A stretch of 64,000 nt of DNA from CAZVWJ01 sp964631325 (GCA_964631325.1 CAZVWJ010000003.1:40092-104091), one strand, 5' to 3'. Positions 41,336 through 51,620 are shown, counted from the stretch's first letter. Notes: generated by a model from the letters alone, not told the origin. Numbers and translations: made by a program.

Positions 41336-41868
41336 AAATTCTATTCCTCCTGCAAAATGACTTCAACTAATATTAAACCCTATTTTCGTTGGTTTACTCT
41401 GTTTGTCCCTGGTTAACGCTCTACGAATTTCTTGTTCCGTAATCATTTAATAACCAAGGGCTGTTGGACTATTTTTCTGATCTACTTCTCCAAGTTCTCT
41501 CGGGGGTCTCCATTATTAGCCAGGTAAACCGCAGCTTGTATGATGGGGTGGTGGCGTTCTCTGACATCAAATTAGATTTTGTACTTTTGGTTTTAAAGTT
41601 GTTCAATAATCGAAAATTATAGTGTTTAGAATTAGAGCCTGAACTCCCAATTTGTAGCAATCCTACCAACCTAAAACTTAATTTTAACAGAAGAATCGCT
41701 GGATAAAAGTAGGCAGAGGCCTTGAAAACGAAGTTTTCGACAGTTCCTTATTCATAGTTGACTGTTCGTATGTTTTTCTACATTCAGGCCACAAAATTTA
41801 GTATCGGCCAACTTTTGTATACAAACTATTACCTCCGGTAAAAACTTACACCAGAAAATGAAAAATAA
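41336..41868. other. AT-rich gap upstream of the restriction-modification operon
   Basis: It should hold the operon promoter, which I cannot place with confidence. On the minus strand near 41515-41580 a short frame reads VRERHHPIIQAAVYLANNGD before stops; it may be a gene remnant, but I do not recognise it. No other features. Confidence 0.4.
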
Positions 41869-42110
41869 TCATGACAATTTTACTAATTCTTCGGGCATTT
41901 CGTCCCAGGTTTCGCCTTTGAATTCGCGGCCGTTTTCTTTTTTGGAGCGTTTTTTTCCGTCCGGTCCATAGGCGCCCCACTGTTTGAAGAAAAACGGAAC
42001 GTCCTGGTCCCGGCCGCCTTCAAAATTCTTCAGGACCTAGTCCGGGTCCATCCGGCACGCATTGTGTTCGCTCCCTGCTTCTGCACCGATTTTTTCTTTG
42101 CTTTCTTCCA
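41869..42110 (-). pseudogene. Remnant of a DUF5131 (phage Gp37/Gp68) family gene
   Basis: The minus-strand frame ending at 41869 encodes the C-terminal hallmark of DUF5131 proteins: DVPFFFKQWGAYG, then GREFKGETWDEMPEEL before the natural stop. About 20 codons upstream the conserved M-D-P-D-W position is a TAG stop (RMDPD then stop), and the EAGSEHNA block that would be the conserved G-E-S-G region is diverged. No start or N-terminal two-thirds remain. It is a decayed phage or mobile-element gene. Confidence 0.75.
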
Positions 42111-42283
42111 AACACAATCTTACCTGATTTTTGGGGGAATTTTAATTATTTTCGGGGGTCAACAACTATTTATTATGTTGCCGCAGTCCCGGAATTTTTT
42201 CGGGTGGATTCTCCCGTTATTTTAACGTTCGTACGATCGTTAGAATATTAGAACGTTTTTATTTCCAGAACATCTTGAGTTAC

Positions 42284-42395
42284 TAAGTACACGCTCTCCG
42301 AAAAGGGTCTAAAATCTCCTCCCCCTTGACCTTTCCCCCTCACCCTGACCCTCTCCCGCCAGGGGAGAGGGGACTTTTCGGAGAGGCTCTAAGTA
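42284..42395. repeat. TAANTA MITE-like element, copy 2
   Basis: A 100-bp element (42290-42389) flanked by TAAGTA at 42284-42289 and 42390-42395. It is almost identical to copy 1 at 6283-6383, including CACGCTCTCCGAAAAGGG at the left and CTTTTCGGAGAGGCTC at the right. It lies in non-coding DNA downstream of the DUF5131 remnant. Confidence 0.85.
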
Positions 42396-42576
42396 ATTAA
42401 GTGATTGAGGGATTGAGTGACAGCAAAAGCAACGGCAAAGACAAAATCAAGGTCAAAATGGATTCCCGGATCGGAGCCCGGGAATGATGACTTATTGTAG
42501 CCTGTATTGCCGGATCGGGGGGCAGAATAACTATATGCGCAAAATCAACTTCAAGATCTTTTTCACCCCCAACTTG

Positions 42577-42601
42577 TATTCTTCCCCCATCCAGGGGGAA
42601 G
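42577..42601. repeat. Hairpin TTCTTCCCCC/GGGGGAAGAA
   Basis: A perfect 10-bp stem with an ATCCA loop just downstream (minus strand) of the hypothetical gene at 42609. There is no T-run on either side, so terminator function is doubtful. Confidence 0.45.
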
Positions 42602-42608
42602 AAACTTG

Positions 42609-43004
42609 TTACCAGGGCGAGCGAAGCCGGGTATAACGGTGGTGAGGATTGCGGATTAAAAAATTAACTGAGATATTCATGGACCAGCTTTTCACTTTCT
42701 CTTGTTTTTCTTCCCGGCAGTTTCCCTGATTTTTTAGCTCGCCGGGGGTAAGTTCTACTGTTTCTAATTTTTTATCCGCCTCATTATCCTCCAGGAAATA
42801 CCCCGACGACTCCGCCTCTGGGGAGGTATAGTCACAGGGGGCAACGTGTTTACCGTTCTTTAGCTCCACAAAAACGTGCAGAAACTTCTCCGTACAGCCG
42901 CTGGCAGTATAAACACCCAGCGCAACCTCCTCACAGTTCAGGTTCCGATCCTTCCTGAGCTTCCGAAAAAAGATAGCGTCCCGTTCAGGATCTTTCGCCG
43001 CCAT
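42609..43004 (-). CDS. Hypothetical protein
   Basis: 131 aa from the ATG at 43004 behind AAGGTGA; longer forms lack a ribosome site. The sequence is charged, with ERDAIFFRKLRKDRNL near the start, two Cys-containing segments (LNCEEVALG, VAPCDY) and no membrane helix. The last 15 residues (ending RLRSPW) run into repeat-like DNA, so the natural C-terminus may have been replaced. I do not recognise the family. Coding status is moderately supported by the ribosome site and codon use. Confidence 0.45.
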   Translation of the reverse strand: MAAKDPERDAIFFRKLRKDRNLNCEEVALGVYTASGCTEKFLHVFVELKNGKHVAPCDYTSPEAESSGYFLEDNEADKKLETVELTPGELKNQGNCREEKQEKVKSWSMNISVNFLIRNPHHRYTRLRSPW

Positions 43005-43219
43005 ATAATCACCTTTTTCTCGAAATTTCGCTGTCCTTATTATAAAAGGCGGGCAAAAGGGCGGCAATAAGTTAGCTTATAACTACATGTAATTTTCCAG
43101 AGGACGGAGGGATAAACTTTGTTCCGGGGTGCGTGTTGGAGATCAAGTTCAAAACCAAGAATAACGCAAAGAAGCAGAGGCACAAAGGAAAGCGGGGAGC
43201 GTGGTGACGTGATTGAAGG

Positions 43220-45514
43220 TTACTTTACTTTGAAAGAATGGGTGGTGGAGTTGCCGGTGTAGTCAACGGCGGTAACCCTGTGGGAGCCGGGCTCGGGGCG
43301 GACAAAGATTGTCTCGGCGGGGTCGAGGGCGCGGACGAACTGGCCGTCCAGGAAGACGTAAACAGGTTCGGCGGGCTGGCTGGAGGCGACCTTGATGGGG
43401 ACCCGGGAGCGGGCATCCCGAACGAAGACGGCGCCGTTGTTCGGAGAAATGATATTAAGCTCGGTCCAGCGGGTCTGGTAGTATTTGCAGTCGGGACTGT
43501 GGGGGGGCACCCGGTCCTTCAACATGCCGCGGGCCTTGAGAAAGCGGGTGGTTGCCGGCGGGTAGCGTTCAATCACTTTAGTCTTATAATCGTGACCCCG
43601 GATACAGCCCGAACAAAAGCTCATGCGGCCGTCCGGGGAAACAAATATTTTCTTGTGGACCGAACATTTCCGGGAACTGGAGACGCCGCGGATGTAGAAA
43701 GCTTTCGCCGCGCGGGGACAGACGTGGTTTGGGGGGCGACCGCTGACCGGACAGACCGGCCGCTTCCCTACTCGGTCCGGGCGGTCAAACCAGGGCCCGG
43801 ACTTGGCCGGATAGCGAGCCCGAAAAATTTTCTTAACGAGCGGAAAGGCGGTGCGCCGGCCGAGCAAATACCTGGCCGGACTGCCGTCAAAATTCCCGGT
43901 CCAGACGCCGACCGTTATTTCGGGATTCCAGCCGACGGTCCAGGCGTCCCGGTGGTCGGCGGAAGTGCCGGTCTTGTAGGCAAAAGGAAAGGCGCCGAAG
44001 ACGGACTCTTCAACCTTCAAAACCCGGGAAATAAGATAAGGGGCGGCCGCCTTATAGAGTCGTTTTTTTGAGGAATCGTTTTCGAGGCGAAAATGGGGGG
44101 CACGGTGAATTCCCCGGTTGGCAAGTGTAGCATAAGCATTTGTTAACTCCATTAAATTTACGCCGACACCGCCGAGAACCAGGCCCAGCCCGTAATACTC
44201 GGCCTCGTGGTCCATGTGGTCAAAACCAAGCTTCTCGAGGAACTGCTTGTAGTTGTGGAGCCCGTAGTGGTTGAGCAGGCGGACGGCGGGAACGTTGAGG
44301 GACTGCTTGAGGGCGCGAGCGGCAGAGACCCGGCCGCGAAATTCCCGGTCGTAGTTCTCGGGAGCAAGGCCGATGTAGCGGGTGGGAACATCAACCAGCA
44401 TGCGGCGGGGCGTGATGTGGCCGTCGGCGAAGGCCTTCAAATAGAGGAATGGCTTGAGGGCCGAGCCGGGACTGCGGAGGGCGTAGGGGCCCTGGTTCTG
44501 GCCGCCGTGACGATTATCAAAATAGTCCTGGGAACCCAGATAAGCGAGGACCTCGCGGGTCTCGTTAGCGAGGACAACGACGGCGAGATTGTGGACTTCG
44601 TGAGCTTCCAGCCCTTTTTTATAATCATTAACAATCGCCTTTATTTTTTCCTGGAAAGCAAGGTCAAGAGTGGTCTTCGTGTGGCCGCTGACGCCGCGCA
44701 GGCGGAGCAATTCAGTCAAATGGGGAGCGCGGAAAGGAAGCGGATGGCGGGCGGGACGAACGGAAGCGGCGAGACTCTGCTGATACTGGCGGCGGTCGAG
44801 GAAGCCCTCGGCCCACATACGGCGAAGAACTTCGCGTTGTTTCTTTTTCACCCGGGCGTGGTGGCGGAGAGGATTCAAGCGGACCGGGTCCTTGGGGATG
44901 GCGGTGAGGTAGGCGGCCTGGGCAACGGAAAGATTGTCCGCCGCCTTATCGAAATAAATGCGAGCGGCGGTTTCAATGCCCTTGATGTTACCGCCAAAAG
45001 GAAGGCGGTTGACGTAAGCCTGGAGGATACGGCGCTTGGACCAGCGAAAATCAAGCGCGAGGGCGCGGAGGCTCTCGACGAATTTATTGTAAAAAGTGCG
45101 GGGCGCGGGATCGACCATGCGGGTAAGCTGCATGGTAATTGTGGAAGCGCCGGACTTGATCTGTCCGGCCTCGAGATTGGTGAGTGCGGCGCGGACGACG
45201 GCCTGGGGGTCGACGCCGTAATGAGAATAAAACCGCTGGTCCTCGGAAGCGACAAGGGCCGCAAGCACGTTGCTGTGGACAGCGTCAAGTTTGACGGGGA
45301 TCAGAAGCTGGTCGTTTTCGTTTAAATAGGAGTGCAGAAGAGCGCCGCCGCGCGAATAGAGGCTCAAGCCGGCCGGCAGTTCATAGCGGCGGGCGGGCAG
45401 TTGAACGGCCCAGAAAAAATAGACACCGGCTGTGCTTAAAAAAAGAGAAAAAACAAGCAACAGATATAAGTAGTGTTGTTTGAGCCAGAACCAGCTTTGC
45501 TTGAGCTTGTGCAT
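43220..45514 (-). CDS. pbpC: Penicillin-binding protein 1C
   Basis: 764 aa. A cytoplasmic tail and membrane anchor (about 17-37) precede a GT51 glycosyltransferase domain with ASEDQRFYSHYGVDP and ASTITMQLTRM. The transpeptidase domain has S-A-L-K in SPGSALKPFLY and KTGTSADHRDAW. The C-terminal beta domain (about 680-764) is the BiPBP_C module of PBP1C. It polymerises and may cross-link peptidoglycan in the periplasm. Next to the alpha-2-macroglobulin gene, the pairing known from many Gram-negative bacteria, where the two are thought to cooperate in envelope defence and repair. The ribosome site is weak. Confidence 0.95.
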   Translation of the reverse strand: MHKLKQSWFWLKQHYLYLLLVFSLFLSTAGVYFFWAVQLPARRYELPAGLSLYSRGGALLHSYLNENDQLLIPVKLDAVHSNVLAALVASEDQRFYSHYGVDPQAVVRAALTNLEAGQIKSGASTITMQLTRMVDPAPRTFYNKFVESLRALALDFRWSKRRILQAYVNRLPFGGNIKGIETAARIYFDKAADNLSVAQAAYLTAIPKDPVRLNPLRHHARVKKKQREVLRRMWAEGFLDRRQYQQSLAASVRPARHPLPFRAPHLTELLRLRGVSGHTKTTLDLAFQEKIKAIVNDYKKGLEAHEVHNLAVVVLANETREVLAYLGSQDYFDNRHGGQNQGPYALRSPGSALKPFLYLKAFADGHITPRRMLVDVPTRYIGLAPENYDREFRGRVSAARALKQSLNVPAVRLLNHYGLHNYKQFLEKLGFDHMDHEAEYYGLGLVLGGVGVNLMELTNAYATLANRGIHRAPHFRLENDSSKKRLYKAAAPYLISRVLKVEESVFGAFPFAYKTGTSADHRDAWTVGWNPEITVGVWTGNFDGSPARYLLGRRTAFPLVKKIFRARYPAKSGPWFDRPDRVGKRPVCPVSGRPPNHVCPRAAKAFYIRGVSSSRKCSVHKKIFVSPDGRMSFCSGCIRGHDYKTKVIERYPPATTRFLKARGMLKDRVPPHSPDCKYYQTRWTELNIISPNNGAVFVRDARSRVPIKVASSQPAEPVYVFLDGQFVRALDPAETIFVRPEPGSHRVTAVDYTGNSTTHSFKVK

Positions 45515-45741
45515 AATTTCGACTGTGTAGAGACCCTTAATGTAACAGGTAGTTAAAAAAAGGATCTACAGCAGAATAATTTCCTTTCTCGAAGATTAAA
45601 GGTAGTTATAAATCTTTTCCACCCTATCCCCGAAAGTGCGTAAGAGTTACCAGCTTTCCCCGGCCTGAAAAAAACAGAAATACTCGGAAACTTTGAAAAT
45701 TTTTCAAGTATTAGAGTATCTGGCAGAGCCCGCGGGGGAGT

Positions 45742-48700
45742 TCAGGGGGTGACCCGGAGGGGGTTTAGTTTCTTGACGGCCTGGACGTCGGGGTCATACA
45801 TGCAACCGCCGGACATGGCGGGATTGATGAAATGGCCTTCCGTGGTGGCACGGACCAGGTAGCGGTAACGGACGGTTTTGGCGGCATCGTTAACGTCGAA
45901 GAAGACCGTGAGCCGGTCGTCGCGGACGTCGACGAATTCCGGGTTGAGCGCCTTCTCCTCGAGGGTGGGAACGTCCAGATTACTGGTAGCGAGATGCTGG
46001 TTTTCGATCTCAAAGCCACCGGGAAGCATGTCCTGGATGTAGTAGTTATCCTTCTCGGCGTGGACGTCGGCCCGCAGTTCGACCACGTACATCTCCCCCT
46101 GCTGAAAATCACGCCGGTTAATTTTCTCACCCTGGAGATTATAGAAATCGTGGGCGAGACTCATCCCCTGCTGAACTTCGACCTGTTTTTCCTTGCGGGG
46201 AATTCCTTTCGAGATGACACTGAGATGGATTTTTCCCTGGCCTTCGCTGGTGACGGAAAACTTTTCGGCGTTACCGTAGACGATAAAAGCGGTGTCCCGG
46301 TCGGAAGCAAAGGTGAAGGTCTGTTCACCGTCGACAGTGACGGTGCCCGTAAAATCAGCGTCCTCGTTGCGCCGGCGGGAGAAGTATTTGCCGAGGGCAA
46401 TCAGGGCTTGGGCGTTGTCGTGGGTTGAGCCCCAGTGGCCGTCCTCCTGCGCTTTTTTCAACAAATCGGCGACCATGGCGTCGACGGCCGGGAGGTCGGG
46501 GTTGGCCTCGAGCAGAGCGTTGAGAACGACGGCTTTAGAAATCACGTTTGACTGGAGAACCCCGCCGGTGGTGCGCTCCACTTTCCCGGTGGTCGGGGTC
46601 TTGTCGTAGAGGTAGTCGGAGACGGCCTGTTTCTCGCCGGAAAGGACAAGCGCGGCAACGAGGTAATACTTATGGTAACCATGCACTTCCTCGAGCAATT
46701 TCCTGGCGAGAGCGGTGTTGTCGTAGTCCCCGTGCAGAGCGAGCACGTAGAGCGCATAAGCGCGGAGGCGGTCGCGCCGGTGGTGAGATTTAAGCAGTTG
46801 TTCGAGATAGTGTTTATTTTTACCGAGGAAAGTCTCGGGCACGGGATAGCCGGCCCGTTTTGCGGCAATGAAGAAATGACCCGCGTAAACGGTGCCGTAC
46901 TCGTGGGTTTCGTCGTGGCCGGGCCAGTAAGAAAAACTGCCGTCCGGCAGAGACATGGCCAGCAGGCGTTCGATCCCGGCGTTAATGTTCTCGTCGATGT
47001 CCGCCGCCCGGTCGAGCTCCGGGTTGACCTGTTTCAGCAGTGATTTCAGGTAAAGCTGGGGAAAGACGCTGGAAGTGGTCTGTTCGATACAGCCATAGGG
47101 ATAATGGATGAGGTAATCAAGCCCGGAAAGCAGTTTAACGTCGGGCATAGTGGAAACGACCAGCTTGTGGTGGCCGAGCCCCTCGAAAAAATCAGCGCGG
47201 AGCGGAGCGCTGTAGTCGGCGCCGGCCTCGAGCACGTGAAACTGGCTCTCAGTCGTCCGGGGGTAGGCCGGTTTAACGGGAATTTTGTATTCTTTTTCAA
47301 CCGAGTGATCAGCCGATTCAAAGCTGAGTTCAAGCGTAGCAATCCCCACCTCGTTGCGGACTTTCATGACAATCTTTCGATCTATCCGCCCGTTTGGTTC
47401 GAGCACGAAACTGCGGGTGGACCAGGCCTGATCGAGGAAATGGTTGGACTGGACAGAAATTTTCCCCTGCAACCGGCGGGCGAGATTATTCATTACAGTA
47501 AGCGGCAGACTGAAGGTGTCTCCCGGGGAAAGCGTGCGGGGCTGAACGGTGCGCAGGATGACCGGTTCCTTGACCCGTTTCTTGGCCTGACCCTGGCCGA
47601 CCCGGTGAGCGCTGACCGCCCAGGCCCGGAAGTTCAATTGACCGCTGTAGCGGGGGACCCGGTAGTCGACGGTAACTTCCCCATCCGTGGTCTCCAGGTG
47701 CGGATACCAACTGCTGATCGCCTTGAACTGTTCGACTTCAAACGGCTGTTTCTTGCGGGCCGCCTGCATGGCGGCGCCGGAGGGGGTGAGCTTGGTGCGC
47801 ACTTCCGTGTCGGGTTCGCCGCGCACGTAGTCGTAGAGGTCAATGTTTTCGACAAAATAACCGCGTTTCCTATAAAAATAATCGTAGGGTTGTTTGAACT
47901 GTTCCTTGGCCAGTTGAATTATCCCCTGGTCAACGACAGAGAGAGCGACTTCGCCGGCAACCGGCTGGCCGTCCGGGGTAGTAACTTCAATCCGCACCGG
48001 TTCAGTCGCCCCCGGCGTCATTTTTTCAGGTAAGTTAACGTCAACCCGGGCGAGACGGTCGGGGGCGATAACTTTTACCGGGGTGACGGCGAGGGAACGG
48101 TAGGCGTCGAACCGGGCCGACTCCGTGCCGCGCAGGACAAGGGCGGTGAGATAAGTGTTGGGAACGAGGGAACGCTCGAGATCAACGGAGAAAGTGGCCT
48201 TGCGGTCGGTAACCTTAACTTTCTTGAGGAGGCGGATATCATCGTCCTCGAGGACGATATAGGCGGTCCCGTCAAACGGCGCCTTGAGCTTAACGCGGGC
48301 CGTTTCGCCGGCGTAATAGCGGGATTTAGCGAGGGAAAGCTCGGAGCGATCAAAGTCAATCTTGCGGCCCGGACCGCTCGCCTTCCACCAGTAACCGGTG
48401 GAAAAACTATAAGAAGTGCGACTACCGGAGGCGGGATCGCGGACTTCGAGCACGTGGTCGCCCCAGTCGCTGACCCGGTAATTTAACTGGGCGCGGCCGT
48501 TGTGGGGGTGGAGCTTCTGCTTGTAGACGAGGACCTCTTCTTTCTGCCAGTCATAGCTGGTGCGGCCGCGGTGATCGCGCCGCAGGGTATAATTCCAGTC
48601 CTCGCGGTAAACGCGGGCAACCAGGATATCCGCACTGACGGTATCGCCGCCGGGAGCGACGGTGACAATATCAAACGGAACCGGCTTTCCATAAGGAACC

Positions 48701-51309
48701 CGCCCGGGATTTTTGACGGTTGACTTGAGACCGATGTAAAAAGGATAAGGATGGACGACGGTCGAGGCCCGACCGGAAACCCCCCGCGAGCCCATGTCAA
48801 AAACAGTGCCGGTGAAGGCGAGTTCGAGCGCCGCCGGGGGCTGGAGGTTTTCGGGGACACCAACCGTGTAGGTCTGGGTACCGCCGGCGCTCAGTTTCTT
48901 CTCCGCCAGTTGTTGATACATTTTCTTGAACTGGACGCGGGGATCACCAAACTCGTAGTCAGGGTAATCAGTCGGATTGAAGGCGCGTGGATAGAGCGTA
49001 TAGGAGGCCTGGAGACGATTATTAGCCGCCGGTTTTCCGAAGAGGAAACGGCCCTCGACGGTAAACCGAGTTGAATCACCGGTGCGCACCTGTGTGGCGG
49101 TGGGGCGGACGGTTGTTTCGATACGATCGGGAACAAACTCCTCGAGCTGAAACTGTTCCCGGCCGACCTGTTTGGTTTCATCGGACTCCCCGGGCAGATT
49201 GACGGAAACCGTATAAAAACCGGTCTTATCGTCGTTCCAACTGCGGTAGTTAACCGAAGCAATTCCCAGTTCGTTGGCCCGCAGGTCGCGATTGAGGACC
49301 TCTTCCCCGTCGGGACCGGTAATGGTTACGTTGAACGGCAGGTTGGGAACAAGCTCGAGGTCCGGGCCGCGAGCGAGGAGATTCAGTTTGACCGTGGAAC
49401 CGGGGCGATAGATTTCCCGTTCCCCGTAGACATAGGCCTCGATATCGCCGGCTTCGGTGTATTTGTCGCCGTCAACGTCAAATCCGACCGTGGGCACTTC
49501 GCCCCGGCCGAGGTGCAGATAATTGACATCGCGCCCCTTCTCGGCAACGACCACGGTGGGCTTCTGCCGGTCAAAAGAAACCTGCTCAAACCGGAGAAAA
49601 CCGTGCTCGTTAGTCCGGCCGCGGGCCAGCACCTGGTTGGCCCGGCTGTACAGCTTGACCGTGGCATTGGCGACGGGTGAACCATCGGCGAGCGAAGTGA
49701 CCAGGACAACGACTTCATTCTCATACCGTTTGAAGGAGATGCCGAGGTCACTGAGAATAATTAGCTCATTTTTCGTGCGGTAGGAGTGGGGGTGATCAAT
49801 TTTTAACAATTTCGGTCCATGCATCTCCCCGGCAAACAGATCGTGCAGATCAACGTGCGAGGTGCGGACCTTATTTTCCTCCCCGCTCAGCTCATATTTT
49901 GCTTCTTTCACCTTCTCAAACAGGTGGTAATCGCGGGTGGAATACCGGTAATGGTTGGCAAAGAAAATCAGGTTGTTGTCGTAGATGTCGTAGGCCGTGA
50001 TGTGTACTTTGTCGGTATTAACGTGTTCGAGGGGAAGAACCTGCTCACCGTGAAAGCTCTGGAAATGCCCCGTGTTTTTAACCTTTAAATAGGGATCGGC
50101 GTCGGGGATGCGGACCGATTCTTCCTCCGTTTCGGTTAATTTAAAGACGCCCGAACTCAGGCCTTTAGCGAGTTTAATTTTATAGCGTTTGCCGAACTTA
50201 AAGTAGTCGGTGATTATTTTAATCTCGTCGTAGGAGCTCTTGGCCAGCCGGAAGTCGAGGGAAGTGTCATTATCGATTGTGATGTATTTTTTCATGGAGA
50301 CAACACTTTCGATCTGGCGGTTGAAATCAATCTCGATGTAGGGCTTGCCCTCGTGGGAACGGCCCCGGGCGTAGGAAACCCGCAGTTCCCCGAACTTATA
50401 ACTCTCCGAGACGGAGTGTTGAAGCGGATAGTTCCCTTTCGCCGTCTTGAGTCCCTTGTGAATATTGAAGTATATTTTCTCGCCAAACAGGTCCGGATGA
50501 GAAATGGAAACCAGGTGACGGCGGGCCTCGATTCCCGGGTTGTGCAGTTTATAGGGGATAGTTTCGCCGGTTTTGAATTCCACGGTCAGGTGGCTGTCAA
50601 AATCGGCGGCCTGGACCGGAGCGTTAAACTCGACCTCGAAGTCAAAGCCTTCCTTCTGCTTGCCCCGGAAATCAACGTCGTGCACCTCAAGCGGCCGGTA
50701 AATAAACTGCATATCACGGCCGGAAGCGCGGACCAGTTTTCGGCCTTCGACGTCGCGGACCGGGGTGTCGGCAAGCATAAATTTAACCCGGGTGCCCGGG
50801 GGAATCCCTTTTTCCGTGGTAATTTCCAGTTGCTTGTTGGAAGTCCAGCGGTAGCGCGGGGCGAAATCCGGCTTCATTTCCAGCGGAAAGTCGCGGAAGC
50901 GCTCGTTCAAGCGGTCTTTCTTGACCATCGGCCGGTTGAACGAAATATATATTTCATCGAGGTCGTCGACAGTGCCGCGGGGACTGAAGCGAGTAATTTG
51001 CGGCCGGCGGGCGGAAGCTGATTCTGACCGTTCAAGATTCTTTTTAGCTTCTCTTGATAAGTCTTCCAAGCTGACTGAACTACTATATATTCCAGCACCT
51101 ACGGCAGCAAGGATAAGCAAGCCAAACAAAAAAGTAATAAAAAGTTTAAATCGGAGGGAAGGAGTGGTTATTTTCTCCAGCTTTTCCTCGGACAATCCTG
51201 TTTTTTCCAGCTCCGTGCGAGAGGGCCCAACGAGTAGTTCATAAAGAAGAGCAAATAGACTATTCAACCAGCCAATTATTTTTTCACCAAATAATTTTAA
51301 AGTTTTCAC
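45742..51309 (-). CDS. Bacterial alpha-2-macroglobulin with thioester
   Basis: 1855 aa, GTG start with no close ribosome site. A cytoplasmic N-terminus and one membrane helix (about 53-77) anchor it to the inner membrane; there is no lipobox, unlike E. coli YfhM. Tandem macroglobulin beta domains fill the first 1200 residues. The thioester motif C-I-E-Q is intact (Cys about 1406, in YPYGCIEQTTSS), within the alpha-toroid thioester domain, followed by the C-terminal receptor-like domain. It traps attacking proteases: bait cleavage exposes the thioester. It pairs with PBP1C 227 bases downstream. Confidence 0.93.
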   Translation of the reverse strand: MKTLKLFGEKIIGWLNSLFALLYELLVGPSRTELEKTGLSEEKLEKITTPSLRFKLFITFLFGLLILAAVGAGIYSSSVSLEDLSREAKKNLERSESASARRPQITRFSPRGTVDDLDEIYISFNRPMVKKDRLNERFRDFPLEMKPDFAPRYRWTSNKQLEITTEKGIPPGTRVKFMLADTPVRDVEGRKLVRASGRDMQFIYRPLEVHDVDFRGKQKEGFDFEVEFNAPVQAADFDSHLTVEFKTGETIPYKLHNPGIEARRHLVSISHPDLFGEKIYFNIHKGLKTAKGNYPLQHSVSESYKFGELRVSYARGRSHEGKPYIEIDFNRQIESVVSMKKYITIDNDTSLDFRLAKSSYDEIKIITDYFKFGKRYKIKLAKGLSSGVFKLTETEEESVRIPDADPYLKVKNTGHFQSFHGEQVLPLEHVNTDKVHITAYDIYDNNLIFFANHYRYSTRDYHLFEKVKEAKYELSGEENKVRTSHVDLHDLFAGEMHGPKLLKIDHPHSYRTKNELIILSDLGISFKRYENEVVVLVTSLADGSPVANATVKLYSRANQVLARGRTNEHGFLRFEQVSFDRQKPTVVVAEKGRDVNYLHLGRGEVPTVGFDVDGDKYTEAGDIEAYVYGEREIYRPGSTVKLNLLARGPDLELVPNLPFNVTITGPDGEEVLNRDLRANELGIASVNYRSWNDDKTGFYTVSVNLPGESDETKQVGREQFQLEEFVPDRIETTVRPTATQVRTGDSTRFTVEGRFLFGKPAANNRLQASYTLYPRAFNPTDYPDYEFGDPRVQFKKMYQQLAEKKLSAGGTQTYTVGVPENLQPPAALELAFTGTVFDMGSRGVSGRASTVVHPYPFYIGLKSTVKNPGRVPYGKPVPFDIVTVAPGGDTVSADILVARVYREDWNYTLRRDHRGRTSYDWQKEEVLVYKQKLHPHNGRAQLNYRVSDWGDHVLEVRDPASGSRTSYSFSTGYWWKASGPGRKIDFDRSELSLAKSRYYAGETARVKLKAPFDGTAYIVLEDDDIRLLKKVKVTDRKATFSVDLERSLVPNTYLTALVLRGTESARFDAYRSLAVTPVKVIAPDRLARVDVNLPEKMTPGATEPVRIEVTTPDGQPVAGEVALSVVDQGIIQLAKEQFKQPYDYFYRKRGYFVENIDLYDYVRGEPDTEVRTKLTPSGAAMQAARKKQPFEVEQFKAISSWYPHLETTDGEVTVDYRVPRYSGQLNFRAWAVSAHRVGQGQAKKRVKEPVILRTVQPRTLSPGDTFSLPLTVMNNLARRLQGKISVQSNHFLDQAWSTRSFVLEPNGRIDRKIVMKVRNEVGIATLELSFESADHSVEKEYKIPVKPAYPRTTESQFHVLEAGADYSAPLRADFFEGLGHHKLVVSTMPDVKLLSGLDYLIHYPYGCIEQTTSSVFPQLYLKSLLKQVNPELDRAADIDENINAGIERLLAMSLPDGSFSYWPGHDETHEYGTVYAGHFFIAAKRAGYPVPETFLGKNKHYLEQLLKSHHRRDRLRAYALYVLALHGDYDNTALARKLLEEVHGYHKYYLVAALVLSGEKQAVSDYLYDKTPTTGKVERTTGGVLQSNVISKAVVLNALLEANPDLPAVDAMVADLLKKAQEDGHWGSTHDNAQALIALGKYFSRRRNEDADFTGTVTVDGEQTFTFASDRDTAFIVYGNAEKFSVTSEGQGKIHLSVISKGIPRKEKQVEVQQGMSLAHDFYNLQGEKINRRDFQQGEMYVVELRADVHAEKDNYYIQDMLPGGFEIENQHLATSNLDVPTLEEKALNPEFVDVRDDRLTVFFDVNDAAKTVRYRYLVRATTEGHFINPAMSGGCMYDPDVQAVKKLNPLRVTP

Positions 51310-51620
51310 AAAATTAAAATCGAAAATTGTAATAACCTCCAGTCGAATTCAAATGAATAAATACTGGTTAATAACAGATAGATCAAAATCAAAACAAATT
51401 TTCTACCTGAATGTAAAATTTATCATACCCAGTTGTTTTTGTCACAACCGAAGCAAAATTAGCTCGTTAATCAATTAACGCTTCTGGTATCTGTTTCATC
51501 CGTAGAAGCTCCCGTGAAAAGAAAGCAAAGTGCTTTAAAATCAAGCAAGTAATAGATAAAGTATTAGGCAATTAAATCCTTTTTTAGTAGTTTATTCTAA
51601 TTTTAAACAGGGTGATAGTT
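51310..51620. other. Divergent intergenic region
   Basis: It separates the alpha-2-macroglobulin gene and serC and must contain both promoters, but no consensus pair is convincing. TTAATCAATTAA at about 51468 is a short palindrome. Otherwise AT-rich with nothing recognisable. Confidence 0.4.

Noticed and set aside
41469..41669. 66-codon minus-strand frame upstream of the restriction operon
   Set aside because: No ribosome site, no recognisable domain, and another frame in the same stretch looks more protein-like; probably remnant or chance.
6283..42389. Possible CRISPR-like repeats
   Set aside because: The repeated units are far apart, have inverted-repeat ends and target duplications, and no spacer-repeat periodicity or cas genes occur.
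44207..45325. Long plus-strand open frame opposite pbpC (372 codons)
   Set aside because: It lies wholly antisense to a well-conserved PBP1C gene; GC-rich codon structure leaves the opposite frame open. Its sequence is Val/Gly/Asp-rich without domains.
45685..45712. Dyad ACTTTGAAAATTTTTCAAGT as terminator of the alpha-2-macroglobulin gene
   Set aside because: No GC stem and no T-run on the minus strand.
47104..48033. Long plus-strand open frame opposite the alpha-2-macroglobulin gene (309 codons)
   Set aside because: Antisense shadow of conserved coding sequence, with no ribosome site or family signature.
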